Shown in pieces: positions 1-13,000 of a DNA stretch of 64,000 bases. The stretch is from Hirudinaria manillensis (taxonomy: Eukaryota; Annelida; Clitellata; Hirudinida; Hirudinidae). The position numbers and the translations under genes were made by a program. How positions within the stretch are numbered: the first letter of the stretch is position 1; each line of letters begins with the position of its first letter. The notes under the pieces are model-generated. The model did not search any database. It was not told the DNA's origin and worked only from the letters and a program-made list of their open reading frames with translations. The DNA is taken from contig CM067532.1 in the NCBI GenBank assembly GCA_034509925.1, forward strand, positions 3,552,142-3,616,141, in the 5' to 3' direction.

Positions 1-3000
1 CTTCAGTTTTTTAATTAATGCGGTACACACGAGGGAATTCTAGCCGTGAAAGATTTTGGACAAACTATACCTGCACATTTGAAAACAGGAAATTTGAAAA
101 GGAATGCTAACATCTAATCAATTGTGTTGATTCGAGTAACAAATCTTCGGCCATGGGAGGGACCACTTTACGACCACAACCCATCAAAACATTGAAATAG
201 ATTCTAACTTGGAGGTTAAAAGAAAAATAATTGGTCCAGAAAGTTGGCGTTTTTGGAGGTGAATTGACAAAACTGTTGTCGGGAAAACTCGGCTGCAGTT
301 AAATGAGATCAGCGGAGGGTGCGAAGTTCCGCGAGGACTGATGAGAGATGGCGAGTGGGCTCTGAAGATATTGATTGTGTGCACTGCACGTTCTCACTCT
401 ATTCCTGTCAATGGAGGCCAATGTCTTTTCGTCAAATGTCGCAAGTTTGGAAAGCAAGTCACAAACCCAGTTTAATTTACGCCTATTGCAGCGATTCTTG
501 GTTTTAAAATCACTAGAAAAATGTTCTTGACATCATTTCTGAAATTTTTAGAAATTTATTTTATGCTGCTCTTAACAGGTTCACAAGAACTCGGAGGGTG
601 TGGCAGTTCTCTTTGTAGCGATTGGTGGTAAAATTAATGGCTTTAAATAGCAATAAATTCAATTTATTCCGAAAATTTGAATCAATTGGGTACAAATAAA
701 AATTATTTAATACATTTAAATTGTTTTAAATTTAAATTGTAAAATGTTTTAAACCGCGATAAGGCCAAAAATAAGAATGAAATAAAAACCAAACCCCAAG
801 AGCATTTTAGATAATTTTAAAGAAAAGTGTCTTTAATTGATCAAATATTAAAAGTGAATAACAATAAACAAATTAAATTAGAAATAATTCAACACAAAAA
901 CGAAAAAAAATAATTAAGAAACGAGCATACGTTTAACACAGAAAGGAGACAAAACAAATTAAAGGTTCCGAGACAACATGTGACATCAAAAGACAGGAAT
1001 CCTGCAAGTCATGCCACTCGTGCCTTCCCCGTCGTCCCAATCATTTCGATGCACATTATAATGACAAGTGAGTCAGACATTTACAATTACATTTGCAAAA
1101 AGTATATTTGGATCTTTTGTCGTGACCATCCGCATGCGAAATTTAATAAAAGCAATCAAACAGAGCTATCGGAAACATGTTTTTTTCTCTCTCTCTCTCG
1201 GGAAAAAAAATCTCAAATTGAAGTGACAACTTTCATAAAGTACTTCTTTCTACTGTTTCGTTCTTTTCAGGAGTTTTTCGGCATTTTTACGTCAATTGTT
1301 GTCGAGTTAGATTCTTTGACATTCTAATGAATCGACGGACCCTTCGATTGACTGGAAAATGTCGCGTCATATTTGACATCATTTTTTGCATCAAAACAGC
1401 TGTTTTTTGGCATTAAAATCTTCGCATGCATACTTTTATTTGTTATGATAATCATGCTCCTCGAATAAAGTACACTTTTCATATTTATTTGGTGACATTA
1501 TTTATGGATATTCATCAGTCGTGGTGCGGACGTAGTCACGCATTCTGGTCATTGCCTCACTTACCACAATGTGGCCATCATCATCATCACCGATACTTAA
1601 AAGAGTTTTTCTGAATGTGGCCCCAAGCATTATGAGAAGCAGATAACTGCGCGCACGGACTGAAAGTTTTTATTCGGCTGGAAAGGGTTGGTTATTGATG
1701 AACTGTTTGATATTTCCCCTGGACTCTCTCACTCGGAAGAAAACTTTTCCAAGATATTTGGCAGATTCTGTAATCCAATGTTCCATTCGCGCAGTAATCC
1801 ATCCATCCATCCAATAATGCAAGCACTTTCTCGGCGTTTCTATTAATTCAAACCTCCTTAATATTATCAGCAGCAGGGAGGCAATTTTCAGCGATTTAGT
1901 AAAGAAAACCAGGGGTTAATAAATATTTTATGTTTAGGGTTGATAAAACATTAAGTAGATGAAATTCAATAATTATCCTCGTCAATTATTAATTTAGTCG
2001 CGTATATTTAGTCTCTCTCTTCAAATAATAATGACAATAACTTGTTATTTCCAGCATAGGACGCATTTGAAGCAAGAATTGAAAGTTGATTTTGAAGACC
2101 AGCAAGAATTATAAAGCTTTCTATGATCGAACCTCAGAAACCTCACGTTTTTATGAATTTTTGTGTACGAGTGTGTGAACGAATAATTCGACATTAATAA
2201 ATACTTGAAAAATATATTTATTAATTTTTGACTGATTACAAAGTTCGAATGATGAAAGGATATCAATGCAAATTTTTTAAATTTTAAATTAACTTTGAAA
2301 CTTGAATCCAAATTCTTGAAATAATGTCCATGGGAACTCATAACTAATATTACGTGTTAACACAATTTGTTATTGCGTGTTATTACTAATAATGTCGTGA
2401 GAACGACGATGTGACCCTGTCATGAGAGAAATCTTCAAAATTCCACATCTCCCCGGTTGCCCAACTCGCCAATCCAATCCCACTCACATTTTTCAGAAGG
2501 AACATTAAGGAATAAATTTACGAAAAACGTAATTACGTTTAATTACGTATAATTAGATCAATAAAATAATTAATAATCGACAGTTATTCCGAAATATACA
2601 AAAACATACATCAATGTCGGATCTATCAGCCCTTAATGGGTACTAATGGTGGATTTGGTTCTTGAATCCTGAATCCCGCTCATTGAAATATCTGCTGATT
2701 CTTCACTTCTGAGGTTATCGCAAACGGAAGACCGCCTAACGATCGGCCTCTTCTTTAATGCCAGCGATGCTATCCAGAAAATCAGAGCTTCGGTGAATGA
2801 GATGACGATAGGTGGACTCATGTGTGTTGACTTTGAGGACGAAAAACGAACCACGTGATACGGACAGGGAAAAGCAAAAGATTAACGGAGAAGAGTTGCA
2901 AGACTTTTTCCATATCATTGATCTTAGAATCTGTAGGCACCTTGTGTGAGTTAATTCATTTATCTAAGGAAATAAAAGCTATTCTGTGAATAAAATCGAG

Positions 3001-3498
3001 AATATGTACAGAATTTTTAAAAGTCTTTCGGCGCGTTTTAAAAATAAAAGTAATCAATTAGCTATTGGAAATAAAGCTATTTACTATAAGAATTATAGAT
3101 TTTGGCAAATTTTGTCTTCGGTTTAATTGGTATCAGGTATTTATTTGGCAATGCTTCGTGCTACTTATCAATGTGCCCTTTAACAATGACAAATTTGGGT
3201 CAATTTTTTTTTTTAATTAACTCATAAAGACAACAAATTTCCGCAATTGTCCAATAAAACCGTTCACAAAAACTTTTAAAAGCTTATGCTAAGCAGAAGA
3301 TATTAAAAACACGAACATCAGAGAAACAGTACAAATGACATACATACACTAGTTCAATATTTGGTCCAGTGCATATACTCTGCGTTAATGAGGTTTATGA
3401 GTATGAAGGCACATTTATGTACAAACAAAAGACGACATTGTCTTTTATCATTCGATATTATACAAGTCATCGACAATTTCCTAAAGCGAAGGATTTAG
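1..3498. other. Intergenic, no supported gene
   Basis: This AT-rich stretch lies downstream of the Wnt gene, which reads leftward. I find no conserved protein, RNA gene or mobile element in it. Small features are a CT-run near 1186-1199 and a short CCAT tandem near 1800-1813. The short open frames here lack recognisable domains or flanking splice signals and are probably chance. Confidence 0.5.
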
Positions 3499-5232
3499 CT
3501 AAAGACAAATGTGCCTTTCTTTGGTTACTTTACATCTATCACAACGAACGTTGCAACACCATTGGAACGAACAGTTGCACTTTTCGTAAACTTCGAACTT
3601 TTCTGTCCTGAATCCACCTCCGCAACACATTTGGTCGCATCCGTCATCGTCAGTTGAAGACGCGTTGCAGGATCTTCCTTTGACGCCGGAAAAGTTTAAG
3701 GACAGGTCGGGTTCACAAAAGCGAGGTGATTCTTCAAAGTAAACTAGCTCCAGTTTTGATGGTTTGAGATTGAACCGTGTTCTTCCCTTGATGTCATTTC
3801 CTGTGTGTTCACCCGAGATTTAAAGATTTTCGATTGACTAATATTATATCTCATTACATAATTATAAAATAACATAATATTTTATTATGTACAATTACCT
3901 TGATCTACTTTGGCGGCCGAACTATACTTTTCTTTGATCAAGCTAACCACATGAGAAAAGCTGGCGATCTTCATCCAACAAGTTTTGATCGAACAACTAC
4001 CGGACATGCCGTGGCATTTGCAATCCATTTGCAAGAGACGATTGACGTGCTGCGAACATTTGCATGAAATGAAAAGATTTGCACTCGTTCCGCCAAAAGG
4101 TGATCAATTAGAACTCACTTGTCTGCCAGCCTCGTTGTTGTGGAGGTTCACAGCACACCTTAAATCCTTGTCTTTCTCACTGCCATCTATGAACTCTCTG
4201 GAAAATTTCAATCCAAATTCATTGTTGTCGCTGCAACCTCCCCATTGACATTCCACCTGACAATTTCGAAATGATTATAATTTTATTAAATTTGCCAAGC
4301 GAGGGTTTTAAACCGTTAAGAAGCGATTTGATTTAACGATTACGTCGTGATCGGTTTGAGACATTTGACTGAGGACGAGTTGCTGGTCATCATCCCCACT
4401 TAGAAGATTCCTCTGCTGTTTCTTCTTTTTTCTTTTCCCTTCATCGATCTTTTGACGCTTTTTGGGTTTCTTGGCTTCCTTCACGGGGTTTTCATCGATT
4501 GGAGGAGATCCACAACTTTCTTTTTTTGAGGCCTCCAGGACGTTTTTACGGGGAAATTTTGACCCGCACGAACAAGTGAGGATGCTGCCCTCAGAACACG
4601 CTCTTGCCACAGAGTATGTTAGGGCAGCCGATGTCAAGGCATGCAGGAAAGCTGTTTCCCTACATCCTGTGTGGAATCGACACCAAAATTAGCAATCTCT
4701 CAATGTTCAAAAACCTAAAATTATGACCGAGATAATTTTCGTTTTGTTTTAATTTTTTTATTAAGCACTTGCCTTTCTTTACAATGGTGCCAAATATGTA
4801 ACCGCTATGGTACGATGTGGACACTGGGCAGTTCCATTTTCTTCCTCCAAACTGTTTACTACATTCCTCCACTGCCAACTTTGCCGCCTTAATCACTACG
4901 CCCATAGATCCTGGATTCTTGTTGATGATTTTTTGCTGTTTTTTTGTCAGAGGCATAAAATGAGGAGGTAGTTGTACTTCGTCTGCCGGAGATGATGAGC
5001 TCGTGAGATCGACATTGGCCAAATTCCTGCATTCACGGGTTGCAAGCTTTAATGAAGTTCTTGTCTACGAGCATCGATTGGACAAAAATCGCCTAAAGTT
5101 TCATACGACGCAAGTTTTTAAGGCAACTCACCACCAATTGTTGGCTTTATTTTTGTTCTTCTTCAGACTCGATGGCGATATTAAGGCTCCGACAAGAATC
5201 CAATATACGAAAAGTTCCCTGCAAATGTTCAT
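3499..5232 (-). CDS. Wnt1: Wnt-1/wingless-like secreted ligand with lysine-rich insert
   Basis: Secreted lipid-modified ligand for Frizzled/LRP6 receptors. Six exons: 5132-5232, 4773-5026, 4344-4666, 4119-4256, 3899-4049 and 3499-3800. They total 1269 nt (422 aa) and all phases close. Exon 1 encodes a signal peptide ([18 protein letters not shown]). Exon 2 holds the first cysteines ([15 protein letters not shown]), exon 3 GCRETAF and VARACSEGS, exon 4 WGGCSDN and NLHNNEAGR, and exon 5 [10 protein letters not shown], where Ser288 is the expected palmitoleoylation site. The last exon has the C-terminal fold ([25 protein letters not shown]). The NWW start of the mature part, [10 protein letters not shown] and the C-terminus resemble Wnt-1 most; the subfamily call is inference. 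Residues about 154-226 form a lysine-rich insert between SCSCG and WGGCSDN that canonical Wnts lack. Intron 2 starts with GC (GCAAGT) rather than GT. Confidence 0.93.
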
Positions 5233-7472
5233 GGCGATCATACGAGTTGCACGGCTTGTTTCACATTCTTTTGGTTTATTAGTAGAACATATCAGGAAGA
5301 CGTAGTAAATTTTATTGGACGGGGAGCCCTTTGATAGCTCCTACCCCCCACGCATCACACTTTTTGAGAAGACGGACCTCATTTTCATCGAAAGAGTTGT
5401 AAACCGGACATATTAATGACCTCACTCATTTACATTTTCAAATAAAATGATACACGCTGGGTAGGAGAGCTGTGCCTCAAAGCTTTCAATAGAAAGCTTC
5501 AACTATGGAATTCCTTTCAGCACTACCGAGACATTACATGTTGTGTTGTGTGAAACCAAATGTCGAATTTATGGCAAGAGGGCTATTTATAAATATTTCT
5601 CATGTAATTGCGAAATTAATGTCTAATATTAATGAATTAGTGGAGTGTTACCGTATATCCTTTCGATAATGGCATTAAGTTCTCACGGGCTTAAATAGAG
5701 TATTGTTTGCTGCTAGCAAATATTTGAAGCCTTTCTTAACCTGGAGCTTCAAATGAACATATTTAACAAATAATTCTAATCTTCGACTCGAGTGATTTGA
5801 ATTATGAAGAGCGTATTCTTCCTATTCTTCCGACGTTAACTGTCTATCTGTCACAGCACCATTCACAGTGCACATGTTTAGCAATTCTGGTAAATAGGGT
5901 GTCAACCGCTGTGTTGAGTGATGCGTCTTTAGGGGATCGCTTTATGTCTCTTTTTTTTTTATCAGGCCTTCGTTTCTTGTCAATAAGTTAAAGCGACATT
6001 TTTTCAAGTAAATGCAATAAAAATATGTTTTCTGCTTTGTTAAACTAATACATGGATTGAAATTCAGATCCAATTTGCTTTCAGACACTTCCTACTGACA
6101 TAAACAACGCAAGGTCTCAACCAATTTATCGAAACGATAAAAGGGCTTAAAATGTTTATTACTGGATTAGGTTAATCACTGTGGTCATGTTTGTCACTAA
6201 CATTGTCGGGGCGAAATACTTTCTTTAAGACCGTTATTCGGAGAACCAGTCTAGCTTTGAAATTATTTGAAATCGCACGACAAATTATCTTCACAAACAA
6301 TTTGTTTAAACCATGGAATTTTTTTAAGCTTTCCTTTAATCGTTGTATGGCTGAAAATCAAAATAATTAATTTACAAATAATTGGTTCATTTTTTTTTTA
6401 ATGTAAAAGTTCAGCGATTCTCAAATTTATTTTGTTCAAATCTTAGCCATAAAACAATGACATAAAAAGACTTCAATGAGGAAACCTAGAAAAGAGCTTC
6501 GATTCTCTTCTCAAAAATGAAGTACAATTAAATTATATTATATTATATTTTCCACCTCTCATTTTGTGAACGACGAAATCTTTGGAATGAAATCAGGGAA
6601 GCTACCGAGGGAGTTTAATTTTATTAAAGAATTTTGTTAAAGAATTCAGTGGCTATTTTAAAGGTTGGCGTTGACATTTATCGAATTTCAGGAATTTGGC
6701 TAGAATTTAAGTAAACCAAGCCACTTCAAAAATTATATTAGGACATACGAATCATAATTTTTGTTATTTATGTTGTACATAATCTTATTCAAATTTATTT
6801 TTCTTTGATAAATTTCAATTTTCTTGTAAAAGTAATTTAATGGTCAATTTATTAGAAGTCGTGTCATAAAATGCATCAAATTATGCAATCAGTTAGTTAC
6901 TATCAATTAAAGTCGTGAATTGGGAAAATATATTTAGATTTTTTTATATCTTGGGTCGATATGACAAATATTTACTGAGCCTTCATGCAATAGTAGTTTT
7001 AAGACAAAATGTAACATTGCTAAACTTTGTAACAACATCTATACCACCGTGATGACTACCTATATTGAAGCCAATGGATCTATTTGGGGGGGTCAATGCT
7101 ATGTATGATGTGTTACAAATAAACAGTAATTATTACTTCGCGATATAATTATAATCTGATACAGAGAAACGCTGATGAAACATCAAAACGCATTGAAAAC
7201 CCACCAAAGTTTAGCGAAACCTTTTCATTAGTAACGAATAGTTAATCGATGGATATGCCAGGTGTGTGCAGCGTCCCATCGTTTGTGATGACAATTTGTT
7301 CGCTTCGCCTGTTGGGCCTTCACTTTGTTTAAGTGAATTTGAGTGACTTTAAGGAGTTAATCGGTAAGAAATAGGAAGATGTCGACATCAAACTAATTCA
7401 AGAAAAAGTGGATTATCTCACTTCTTAGGGCAAACGATGACTGGGCGAGCATCATCGAGCAGATGAAACACA
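5233..7472. other. Intergenic between Wnt and TASK start codons (divergent)
   Basis: The two flanking genes are transcribed away from each other, so both promoters should lie here. I see no conserved coding exon, although 5' UTR exons could be present. There is a short TTATA tandem near 6530-6550 and long A/T runs. No core promoter element can be called with confidence. Confidence 0.45.
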
Positions 7473-9293
7473 ATGAAACGGCAAAACGTCAGGAGTTTGT
7501 TGCTGGTTGCAGGCATGATAATTTATCTGTTGATAGGAGCTGCTATTTTCGAGTCGCTGGAATCGACAAACGAAGAAAGAGAGCGTGGAAAGCTGGAGAG
7601 GGAACGAATGGAATTGATGAAGAAGTACAATTTAACCGGAGCTGACTGGAGTCTTCTATCGGATCATATCATTCGCTTCATTCCTCACAAGGCTGGTCTC
7701 CAGTGGAAGTTCGCAGGGGCCATTTATTTCTCCACCACAGTCATCACCACCATAGGTAACTTGTACTCAGCCCACAAAATCACCTTTTCTTAATACTCGT
7801 CTAACTAAACATGTTCAAGTTTTTCAAAATAATCTTAGACCATTTATTATATGTGCTTTCGACTATTACTATTGAACAGATTTCGAGCATGTTAATTAAA
7901 TAAATAATTAATAAATAAAATTGACTAGGTCTTTAAATTATTCAGGATACGGTCATTGTACCCCTAAGACGAATTGGGGTAAAATAGTTTGCATGGTTTA
8001 CGCCCTCATTGGTATTCCTCTAAATCTGGTCACATTCCAAAGTGTGGGAGAACGACTGAATACATTCACCACATTTCTTCTCTGCGCTGTCAAACGACGC
8101 ATTAAACCACGTGACACAAAGAGTGACGGCAGTCGTAGACAAACTATGACGCCACCTCCAAGAAGAGCAAATCAATGCTCACAACAGATTTCAGTTCCGC
8201 ATGAAATGGACTCAAAAACTAAAAAATACGAATCCTATTCTCAGTTCCACAAAGATCAAAAACACCCCCCTGTAGCAGCATTTCAGAACGGAATGACCAA
8301 AGCAAAGACAGAGTCAAACTCTCCTTACAACCAACTCAATTCCTCTCTCCATAACGACATAACGTATGCAAACAAAACCTGCGATTCTCCTTTTGCTGAA
8401 CAAATTTTTAAAAGTTCAGAGGAATTACGAAATCGTTTAAAAAACGTGAAAATTCCGCCGAAAATCATTGCAAACACAAGCGACTGGCCCCTCAATGAAC
8501 TCCTGTCATCCTCTTTCTCTTCAAAAGTCGAAGAAACGACAGACACCCACTTGATTTGCGCCACGACTTCGATTTCCACTGTGTTCGTAGCAGGGGGAGC
8601 TTATGCATTTAGTAGATACGAGGGCTGGTCTTATCTCGATTCGCTGTATTTTTGCATAATCACTCTAACCACAGTGGGGTTCGGAGACCTGGTAGCTCTC
8701 CAAAAGGAGAAAGTATTGCAAGACAAGCCTGGCTATGTTACCTTCAATATTTGCTTCATTCTCTCAGGTTTGGCTGTGGTGTCTGCTGCCATGAATCTTT
8801 TGGTACTCAGGTAATATTATTATAAAATTATTAAAGTATTATTAAATATATCATTAAAATAGAATTATGAGACTAATTTACTTGAAAATATCCTTTAATT
8901 CAATAGAACGCTTTCAGATTTTTGACGATGAATACGGAAGATGAAAAAAGAGACAAAATGTTGGAATCGTTCAACGTGGATACCAAAGTAACGAACAACG
9001 TTCTTTCGCGATGGTTGACAACTACTCCGCATTCAAAGCGCAAAAAAATAATGACATTGGCAGGTTTATTCAACAAAATCAAGAAAAGTTTTAACAGAAC
9101 GAAGCCTCCTCTTCCTAAGACTCCAAGATATCGAGTCACACGAGCTCCAACTGAGAACGTCCACCACCTGATCGACGTTTGTCCAACGCCCAACGCTTTC
9201 GCAAACGAAAGAACTCTTCCAAGTGCACTGAGGAAAGCCAAATACATCAGTGATAAGACATGTCTTTGCAGGTCAAAACTTGTGACGGTCTAA
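7473..9293 (+). CDS. TASK-type two-pore-domain potassium channel
   Basis: Background (leak) K+ channel of the TASK (KCNK3/KCNK9) group in the plasma membrane. Three exons: 7473-7755, 7946-8810 and 8918-9293; 1524 nt, 507 aa, phases 1 and 2. The N-terminus MKRQNVR is the TASK hallmark. M1 is near residues 8-26. The first pore ends TTIGYGH at 92-98, so the extracellular His used as proton sensor in vertebrate TASK-1 (His98) is kept. The second pore is TTVGFGD (about 336-342), followed by RFLTMNTEDEKRD after M4. Intron 1 interrupts the Gly codon of GYG, a position shared by many K2P genes. The M2-M3 cytosolic loop is about 150 residues (about 143-294), far longer than in vertebrate TASK channels, and rich in Ser, Lys, Asn and Gln. 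The C-terminal tail is basic but lacks a clear RRxSxV 14-3-3 motif. The exact orthologue is not assigned. Confidence 0.95.
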
Positions 9294-9489
9294 TCACGAA
9301 TCTGCCTGGCACTGACTAAGTGAAAAATAGGATTTACAACACCGAAACTAGATTTAGAAGTTTTAGTCCTACGCCTTTTTTTCCTTTTCCTCGCAAACCA
9401 GTCCTTGAAATAATACTATGGCTAGGTCAACTTTCCATTTGCTAATGAGAGCGATCCAGTATTCTCAGCATTTCAATCGCTCGTCAGTT

Positions 9490-9495
9490 AATAAA
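9490..9495 (+). promoter_or_regulatory. Candidate poly(A) signal of the TASK gene
   Basis: A canonical AATAAA hexamer about 200 nt after the TASK stop codon. The convergent Ku80 stop codon lies about 540 bp further on, so this is a sensible 3' end for the channel transcript. Confidence 0.45.
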
Positions 9496-10035
9496 GCTAT
9501 TTCTATTATTTGTATTTAACCCCAGAGTTTATTTCTGTGCAACAAGTTCTTGGCAGCCAAATTCATCAGAATTAGAAAGAAATATCAGGTGCTCTGGCAC
9601 ATTATGGTGGGTATCACGAGTAAATTCTGCAATATTTAGCAATAGATGAAGGAGGAACATGCATCTGCCTCCCAAAGAATGCAAGTACTTCCTTGCACAT
9701 TTCTCATACTTATTTTCCAATGAGACATTTTACAATCGGAACTAACGCAGGTTCTATAATCAAGAAAATAATAATTAAAAATCCAGAAGTACTGTTCAAT
9801 ATTAGTTCTATGGCTACTTCAATTAATTGACAGCTAAAACAATGCAGAAATGACATTTTAAAAAGTCATTAAAGAAACCAAAGATCCCACAATCACAAAA
9901 TATTTGACATAATGGAACATTTTTCATAAACAGTTTGACAGCATTCACATTCAGAGAAAATATAAATTTAATATTAAGATTTAACAAATTATATTGGTAG
10001 AGAAGTCCAAATAAATAACTGAGTGGCCACTGAAA

Positions 10036-13000
10036 TTAGCAGATGGTGACATGTTCTGGCTTGACTTCCTCATCTGCTGACTGGAAGAAATCTGCCGCTT
10101 CATCACTTCCTACTGTGCTTGCACAACACTCAGTCTTTGTGATAATTCCTTGGTTTTCTATTAGAAATTTGGAAATTCAGTAAAGATGAATCTCTAAAAA
10201 CATCAAAAATTAATAGAGTAAAATTATATAATACACTGTCTTCAGGAATGATATAAAAAAAAATGGCAAATAAAAATAACAGAATCCATTTTCAATTCTA
10301 AATTTCAATTTTTTCAAAAAATCTGGACTTGAACACACTGCCTCTATTACACATACTTTTGGAGAGTTCCAAGAGAAATAAATTTCTGCTGTTTCCATGT
10401 AAAGATTTCTTCAATTCATGCAACAGACCATTGAAATGGTTGCAAAGCTTATTCTATCAAAACACAATGTGGTGGTTCTCTGAGTTGAATCACTTCAATT
10501 GTTAATGCATCATTAAAACAAACATCATTACGACCTTGACCGATTCACTTCTAAGGAATCCAAAGCATTCAAAAATCTTTTGATTTTCCTGCAATGTTCC
10601 ATCAGCAGCAAATTGCAAGACCTTCTTGTGAACTTGCATGCATGCTGTTATCCACAATCATATTCATCAATCAAGCAATTAAAATTGAAATCATAACTTA
10701 AGATAGATAGAAACCTTCTTGCAGATTTTTGCTTTTAGAAATTTCACCAATAAAACTTTCCAATGTTAAGCTCTTCTAGAGATGAAGAAAGGGCAATCAG
10801 AAACAGTAGAAAAATTGTCAAATTCCATTCAAACCTCAGCATCTGTTTCTTGCAATCTTCCTGCAGCAATGTCCACAACAACCTCATTGTTGCTAAAATA
10901 TAAATTATTCATGAGCTTTTGAAACTAGACAAACCAGTTCAATGCTTTGTACCTCTCTGAGTTGAGCTTCAATTCAAAAAGTTGAGAAATCTTATTAAGT
11001 AGATGCTTAGAGGATTCAACCATGCACTGAGGAGGCTGAAGTGAGTGGGAGATAATTGGATTCAGTGTGGGGAGGGGGTCATTGGGATGGAGAGCTTTGT
11101 GTTCAATGCACTGTAAATGAAGAGATTCTAACTAAATGAATGTACTCCATCAATTTGTACTTTTTATGCCACTCACCTGGAACAAGTGCTGCAAGTAAGG
11201 ATTGAAGAGATACTTAGGTTTCAGGAGCTCTTCAGAACTATTTTCTTCCCTAACAATGTTTTTTTAGTCATTTGATTTTTAATTTATCATAAGGAGTTAT
11301 AAAAGTAAAACTGGCAAACTAAGGCCTGGTAAACTGAGGATTGAGTAAATTCATTAATTAATTATAGAACTTCAAAATGTAAACTTTGTTGTGCAAGACA
11401 TGTCCATTGCATCAATCAGCTTATCCAAAACTTCCAGTTGTTCATCTGCAGATATTCATTGTAAAACACGTGTCAGTACTTTCAAATAAATGCACTTCAG
11501 ATTAGAGATCACTTATTATTAAAACATTATATGCAATATAATAGATTTGACTATCCTTCAAATTGTCACAACAATTTACAATTTGTGTGATGAGGGCCAG
11601 CAAGCATTGTAATGTCCAAATAAAGTGAAAGTTAGTTCATGCTGCAATTCTATATATGTGACAATAGCAGGTTTCTAGTTAATTAATATACTGTTTTTGA
11701 GTACTAGTACTTGTTAATAGTTAATACTCAAGGCTCAAGTACCCAGTACTACAAGTCTGGGCAAAACATGCTATGTTCCAAACATAGCTTCTTCATAAAT
11801 GGTTAGCAAAAAAATGTACCCAATTCTGTGAAAAGAATTGTATTCACATTAATAACACTTTTGAAAGTATAAAAATGACACCAGATGACAAAATTTAATT
11901 TAATATTATGAGAATGTTTCTACATGCTTTCATTAATTATTCCACTAGAATTTCAATAATAAGTTATGAAAGATTAAAAAACAAGTGCACATTTATAAAG
12001 TTTTGGTCGTGGGATTTTGGTCTTATTGAGTATTAAATATTAATTAGAAAATATTGACTATTATACTGTTCATTTGATTAGGCCCAATGTCATTGCAATG
12101 ATGTCACATATTATTCATGATTTACCATTAAAGGCAGGCTACATGTGAATTGGTCTTGTATAATCAACATTTTATTTGCTTATTACTGTGAATTTCCACT
12201 TCTAAAAGTCAAAACAGTTATCACATGAATAAGCACTTGATATTATATTCTTTGGCAAAAGTTATCCAGAAAAGAGTGAAAGAAACAAACATGAAGACTT
12301 ATCAAGTGGCAGTAAACATAAACATCGGTTTGATCAAGAGGATGACATCAGTGATGATAAAACGATAGAAGAAATTAAGGCAATTGTAATGACATTTTAT
12401 GCAGATACTGCAGGCTTTTAAAAACACAAGTAACTGCTTCACATTCCAAAGCCTGATGAACTCATTTATAGAAAAATAAAGAATCGAAAACATTGCTGGA
12501 GTTTATCTTCTAACTTCTACAACAGCATCAGAGTTGGAATTGACTATACAGACCAGATGATTGAAACAGCATTAACTTCTCTTAAGTTTAAACCAGTAGC
12601 TGTTCATCAAAAGCTTGGTGCCAGGAACTAGAACAAGCTCTTGCAACTAATATTACTTTGATTAAATCACAAGTATTTTGTGCCACTTTGCAACCATGAA
12701 AGAAATGAAGTTAGTCATAAAAAAAAGCTTACTATACTCAAATGCACTCAGTTAACATAGGATTAAAACTTTGGACTCAAAAATGATCCCCAAGCTATGA
12801 CTTAATGATTTTGTGTCATGGCCATCAAATAAAGTTTCAAGTAATAAAGCCTATCTTTCATGTTGAAAATATTTAAAATGAAACTCAACCCGAAGGTGCA
12901 TATTTCTTTGAAGCGTTTGAAATGGTCAGAGACTTGAATGTTGATTGGTGGAGATCCTCAGCAAATGGTAGTTCAACATAGAAGAGACACTGTTCACAAA

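Noticed and set aside
9529..9720. Terminal Ku80 exon in the minus-strand frame near 9.6 kb
   Set aside because: The sequence does not resemble the Ku80 C-terminus, and the family ending is already found at 10036-10150.
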